Origin: JACPPO01 sp965262505
Lineage (GTDB): Bacteria > Acidobacteriota > Vicinamibacteria > Vicinamibacterales > UBA2999
DNA: 36,204 nucleotides
Reading direction: 5' to 3'
Assembly: GCA_965262505.1 (NCBI GenBank)
Contig: CBDHFM010000013.1
Location: 1-36,204 of the forward strand
The notes beneath the pieces were generated by a model that was given only the letters and a program-made list of their open reading frames with translations, was not told the origin of the DNA and did not search any database. The position numbers and the translations under genes are program-made. Of this stretch, positions 33,229 to 36,204 are shown piece after piece (within the stretch, counting starts at the first letter, position 1; every line of letters begins with the position of its first letter).

Positions 33229-33486
33229 TCACGCGGCGTCGTGTTTCCCAATCCATTCGCGAAGCGCGGCGTCGATACGCGTCTGCCAGCCTCGCCCACC
33301 AGCTCTAAAGTGATCGATCACGTCCCGCGAGAGACGGATGGTGGTGGACACTTTCGGGTTGGTGACCGGGGGGCGGCCGCGGCGAACAGTCGCCTGGGCG
33401 AACTTCTCCGGCCAGCCATCCACGGAAAGATCCGGCGCGGTGTCCGGGTCAAAATCTTGGACTGTAGAGCGTTCGTTCCCGTTCAT
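33229..33486 (-). CDS. brnA: BrnA antitoxin, second pass
   Basis: Identical to 11676-11933. Confidence 0.88.
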   Translation of the reverse strand: MNGNERSTVQDFDPDTAPDLSVDGWPEKFAQATVRRGRPPVTNPKVSTTIRLSRDVIDHFRAGGRGWQTRIDAALREWIGKHDAA

Positions 33487-33718
33487 TGGCTTGCCTCATG
33501 CTGATGATCCGATGCCTGCCGGCACGCGGCGTCCAGACGAGGACGACCATCGCGCCATCGAGGAATCCGATGGTGATGAAGCGATCCTCGCCATAGTCCA
33601 GCCGGTCGTCCTCGACGGTCAGCGTAGCGCCCGCCAGCACTTCCTCGGCCCGCGCCATGTCCAGTCCTCTGGCCGCGAGAGTGGTCGTGCGTTTTGCTGT
33701 GTCGAACTCGATCGGCAC
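33449..33718 (-). CDS. brnT: BrnT toxin, second pass
   Basis: Identical to 11896-12165. Confidence 0.88.
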   Translation of the reverse strand: MPIEFDTAKRTTTLAARGLDMARAEEVLAGATLTVEDDRLDYGEDRFITIGFLDGAMVVLVWTPRAGRHRIISMRQANERERTLYSPRF

Positions 33719-33720
33719 TC

Positions 33721-33763
33721 TTTAATGTTACAACATTAAACCTTAATCCCAACGGGAACTCAA
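33721..33763 (-). promoter_or_regulatory. brnT-brnA-repA promoter/operator, second pass
   Basis: Identical to 12168-12210. Confidence 0.75.
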
Positions 33764-33808
33764 CCCCGAGTTCGATGTTCAGCTCGCCGCCGCGCCGTAG
33801 CGGAGCCC

Positions 33809-33850
33809 TTGCTCATGCGCGGGCGATATCCTATTATGTGTGTACACACA
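33809..33850 (+). promoter_or_regulatory. parA promoter/operator, second pass
   Basis: Identical to 12256-12297. Confidence 0.7.
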
Positions 33851-33896
33851 AAACCATATTTACACCTTCCCACAAATGAGCTAATGTGCGCGCCAG

Positions 33897-34553
33897 ATGA
33901 TTATCGCGTTCCTGAATCAAAAAGGCGGCGTCGGCAAAACCACCCTCGCCATCAATATGGCGGCAGACCTCGCCAACCTGGGCCACAAGGTCCTGCTCAT
34001 CGATGCTGACAAGCAAGGCTCATCGAGCACCTGGGCGAGTCTCCGCGAGGATGCGCCCTTTCAGGTCGTGAGCCTGGCACGTGAGAACATGGCGCGCGAC
34101 ACCTTAAAGCTCGCCGCCGATTTCGAGTTCACCGTGATCGATGGCCCACCACACGCCGAAGAAATAGCCCGTTCCTGCATCATCGCCGCCGATTTCGTGG
34201 CGTTACCGATCGAGCCCTCGGGTCTATCGACCTGGGCGGCAGACTTAACCGTCAAACAGGTCCAGGAAGCTCAGGAGTACAAAGAAACACTCAAATGTGG
34301 GTTTGTGGTGTCCCGCAAAATTCGGAATACGGTGATTGGCCGGCAAATTCGCGAGTTGGCCGCCGGAGGCGGTATCCCGATCCTCACGGCCGAGGTCGAG
34401 AATCGCGTGCCCTTCGCCGAAAGTCTGACGATGGGTCAGAGCATTTTCGAGTGGGCGCCAGAGAGCCCGGCCGCTCATGAAATTCAATCCCTAACCAAAG
34501 AAATCCTCAGTCATGGCACAGAAGAATTTCGCAACCGCATCCAAACTGGCTAA
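33897..34553 (+). CDS. parA: ParA/ParF-type ATPase, second pass
   Basis: Identical to 12344-13000. Confidence 0.92.
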   Translation: MIIAFLNQKGGVGKTTLAINMAADLANLGHKVLLIDADKQGSSSTWASLREDAPFQVVSLARENMARDTLKLAADFEFTVIDGPPHAEEIARSCIIAADFVALPIEPSGLSTWAADLTVKQVQEAQEYKETLKCGFVVSRKIRNTVIGRQIRELAAGGGIPILTAEVENRVPFAESLTMGQSIFEWAPESPAAHEIQSLTKEILSHGTEEFRNRIQTG

Positions 34554-34818
34554 ACAGCCCACGGACGATCAGATCGCCGCGTTCGAGCGCGGCGGAACCG
34601 GTCACGATAAACACAGTCAGCGAGCGAGCAAGCCGACTGCCGCGAAGGTGAAGACTGAGCCCACTAAGCGTCTGAGCCTGGACTTACCGCAAAGCCTGCA
34701 CACGCGTTTTAAGACCGCCTGCAGCGCCACCAGGCGCAAGATGATTAACGAGCTGCAGACCTTCATTGCGACACGTACCGAAGAGCTTGAGGAAGAGGCT
34801 GGTATTACCCACAAATAA
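34513..34818 (+). CDS. ParG-like protein, second pass
   Basis: Identical to 12960-13265. Confidence 0.78.
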   Translation: MAQKNFATASKLAKQPTDDQIAAFERGGTGHDKHSQRASKPTAAKVKTEPTKRLSLDLPQSLHTRFKTACSATRRKMINELQTFIATRTEELEEEAGITHK

Positions 34819-34934
34819 ACAAACCCACATTAAGTGCACCGAGGGCGGCTCGTTCGCTCGACGTCTGCAAGACATAGAATCAGACACGGGATACGACACA
34901 CGGCGGCGCGTACCGGACGGCGTCCTTGCCGGTG

Positions 34935-34958
34935 TGTCGCAAACGGCCGTTTACGACA
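34935..34958 (+). other. Recombination site B, second pass
   Basis: Identical to 13382-13405. Confidence 0.62.
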
Positions 34959-35017
34959 CATAGGGTCGCGCAGCTTCACCGCAGGATTCCAAGCCGCAGA
35001 TCTGGTAACGACCGGGT

Positions 35018-36157
35018 TCAATTTGCGCACACGCGCGGCGCTTCATACTCGAGCGCGAGCAACCGAAAGTAGTTCTCACCGAGGGCGATGTTTCGGAAGG
35101 CGGCGTCGCTCAGATACCGATTGATGCGGCTCGTGACCTCCAACTCCGTGCGGTAGACATCGACATCCTTATCCCGCGACGCAAGGAAATCCGTGCCCGG
35201 CAGCATCCGGTCGGAGTAGGCGTTCAGAAACGGCACATACACCGCCCGGTCTTCCGGGGTCGTGAAGTAGGCGTCGTTCAGTACGCGCCAGGAGAGGTCC
35301 AGCATCAGGTTCGGATGGCGATCCAGCAGCGACATCATCAGCGCCACGTGCTGAGCGGCGGCCATGGCGGTGAGTTCGCGCGACAGGCCCATGTGGACCC
35401 AGACAATCACGTTCTCTGGATACAAACGCAGCACCTCCTCCATCAACGGCAGATAGCGGGTCGGGGCGGCGTCGTTTCCGAGGTCCGCATGGAGGGCGAG
35501 TGGTATACCGCGTGCCCGCAACCGCTCCATGAAGGGGGCCCAGTCGCTGATGGTGGCTGACGGGACCTGGTCGTGCCCATTGGCGAACAGCGCCTGCTTC
35601 ACGAGGTTGACCTCGCCCATCCACGTGAAGGCGCCGGGGTATTCGTGCTCCAGGAGATGCATTCCAGAGAGGACCGATGCCGGCTGCGATAGATCTGGGA
35701 ACGTCATCGCGAGCGTCAGGTGGGTGCCGGCCTGGGTCTGCGTCACGTAGTCTGCGGCATTGACGAAGTCGTTCTTCAGCGTCGGCGTCACCAGCGTGCC
35801 TGGGCAGTCCAGGTAGTAGGTGCAGGAGGAGGTCACCGGGAGCATCTGGCCGATACCAGCGATGTTGGCGAACAGGACGCCGGTTCCCTCGAAGTACTGC
35901 ACGACCTCCTCGAACGGGATGGCGGGGCCACCGAACGGGCGGAAGTGCACGTGGGTGTCGACCACGGCAGTCTGGGGCTGCACGGTGCGGTCGTAGCACG
36001 GCGCGTCGCCGCCGCGGAACATCTCCAGCGTCAGCCCCCGGGATGCATCGCTGATCGTTGTGTCCTGCGAGGTGCAGCCGACAGCGCCTGAGAGGCTCAG
36101 CGTCAGGAGCAGCGGAAGGGTGACGGTCTCAACACCGCGCATCAGGTTCGTGTCCAC
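35018..36157 (-). CDS. Amidohydrolase lipoprotein, second pass
   Basis: Identical to 13465-14604. The window ends 47 bp after the start codon, before site C would recur. Confidence 0.82.
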   Translation of the reverse strand: MDTNLMRGVETVTLPLLLTLSLSGAVGCTSQDTTISDASRGLTLEMFRGGDAPCYDRTVQPQTAVVDTHVHFRPFGGPAIPFEEVVQYFEGTGVLFANIAGIGQMLPVTSSCTYYLDCPGTLVTPTLKNDFVNAADYVTQTQAGTHLTLAMTFPDLSQPASVLSGMHLLEHEYPGAFTWMGEVNLVKQALFANGHDQVPSATISDWAPFMERLRARGIPLALHADLGNDAAPTRYLPLMEEVLRLYPENVIVWVHMGLSRELTAMAAAQHVALMMSLLDRHPNLMLDLSWRVLNDAYFTTPEDRAVYVPFLNAYSDRMLPGTDFLASRDKDVDVYRTELEVTSRINRYLSDAAFRNIALGENYFRLLALEYEAPRVCAN

Positions 36158-36204
36158 CCTGTATTATCCGCCATCGTGGCAGTCCGGCCCTGCTCGTCGC
36201 GCGC

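Noticed and set aside
1..36204. Genuine two-copy state of repA, parA, mobA and other genes
   Set aside because: The copies are identical at a constant offset and bounded by the window ends; this is wrap-around of a circle.
1..36204. tRNA, rRNA or riboswitch genes
   Set aside because: I saw no cloverleaf, rRNA core motif or recognisable riboswitch on either strand by eye; a covariance-model scan would be decisive.

Overview
The window reads through one circular molecule about 1.7 times. Bases 1-14651 recur at 21555-36204 with a period of about 21,553 bp, and both ends of the repeat coincide with the window ends. The simplest reading is a circular plasmid of about 21.55 kb whose assembly ran on past closure. 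The two passes differ only by four small indels, all in the first ~5.4 kb. Each breaks a reading frame that is intact in the second pass, so the second-pass versions of the two outer-membrane genes (22465-23703 and 23819-27847) should be trusted.

The molecule is a mobilizable, GC-rich plasmid of a Gram-negative bacterium: it carries a TonB-dependent receptor, an autotransporter-type barrel and a lipoprotein. The receptor has an N-terminal carboxypeptidase-regulatory-like domain, an arrangement common in Acidobacteriota and Bacteroidota. With the high GC this makes an acidobacterial host (for example Vicinamibacteria) a reasonable but unproven guess. The rep, mob and par genes are of the kind found on proteobacterial broad-host-range plasmids.

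Layout of one turn. (1) 1-840: a recombination site fused to a resolvase gene start and a decayed second replication gene. (2) 911-6294: a coiled-coil outer-membrane-type protein convergent with a large Calx-beta adhesin/autotransporter; a two-repeat type I-E-like CRISPR remnant lies over the adhesin start. (3) 6536-8636: mobilization region, with a MOBQ relaxase, a gene nested out of frame inside it, an RSF1010-type oriT and a divergent accessory gene. (4) 8637-10125: a terminator hairpin, an inverted-repeat mini-element, a small secreted protein and an iteron origin. (5) 10270-13265: leftward brnT-brnA-repA-(DUF1640-like) unit and rightward parA-parG-like unit. (6) 13382-21554: cargo, namely an amidohydrolase lipoprotein, a 3D-domain protein, a TonB receptor, an HU-like protein, and an IS3-family element inserted in a nuclease-like gene.

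The most interesting structure is the set of four near-identical 24-bp palindromic sites (103, 13382, 14691, 18823), all in one orientation. Three of them are followed by the first codons of a serine resolvase gene. They cut the circle into one backbone module, which holds every plasmid maintenance gene, and three cargo modules. No complete resolvase gene is present. This looks like a modular cargo-exchange system, comparable in logic to XerCD/pdif modules but built on serine-resolvase sites.
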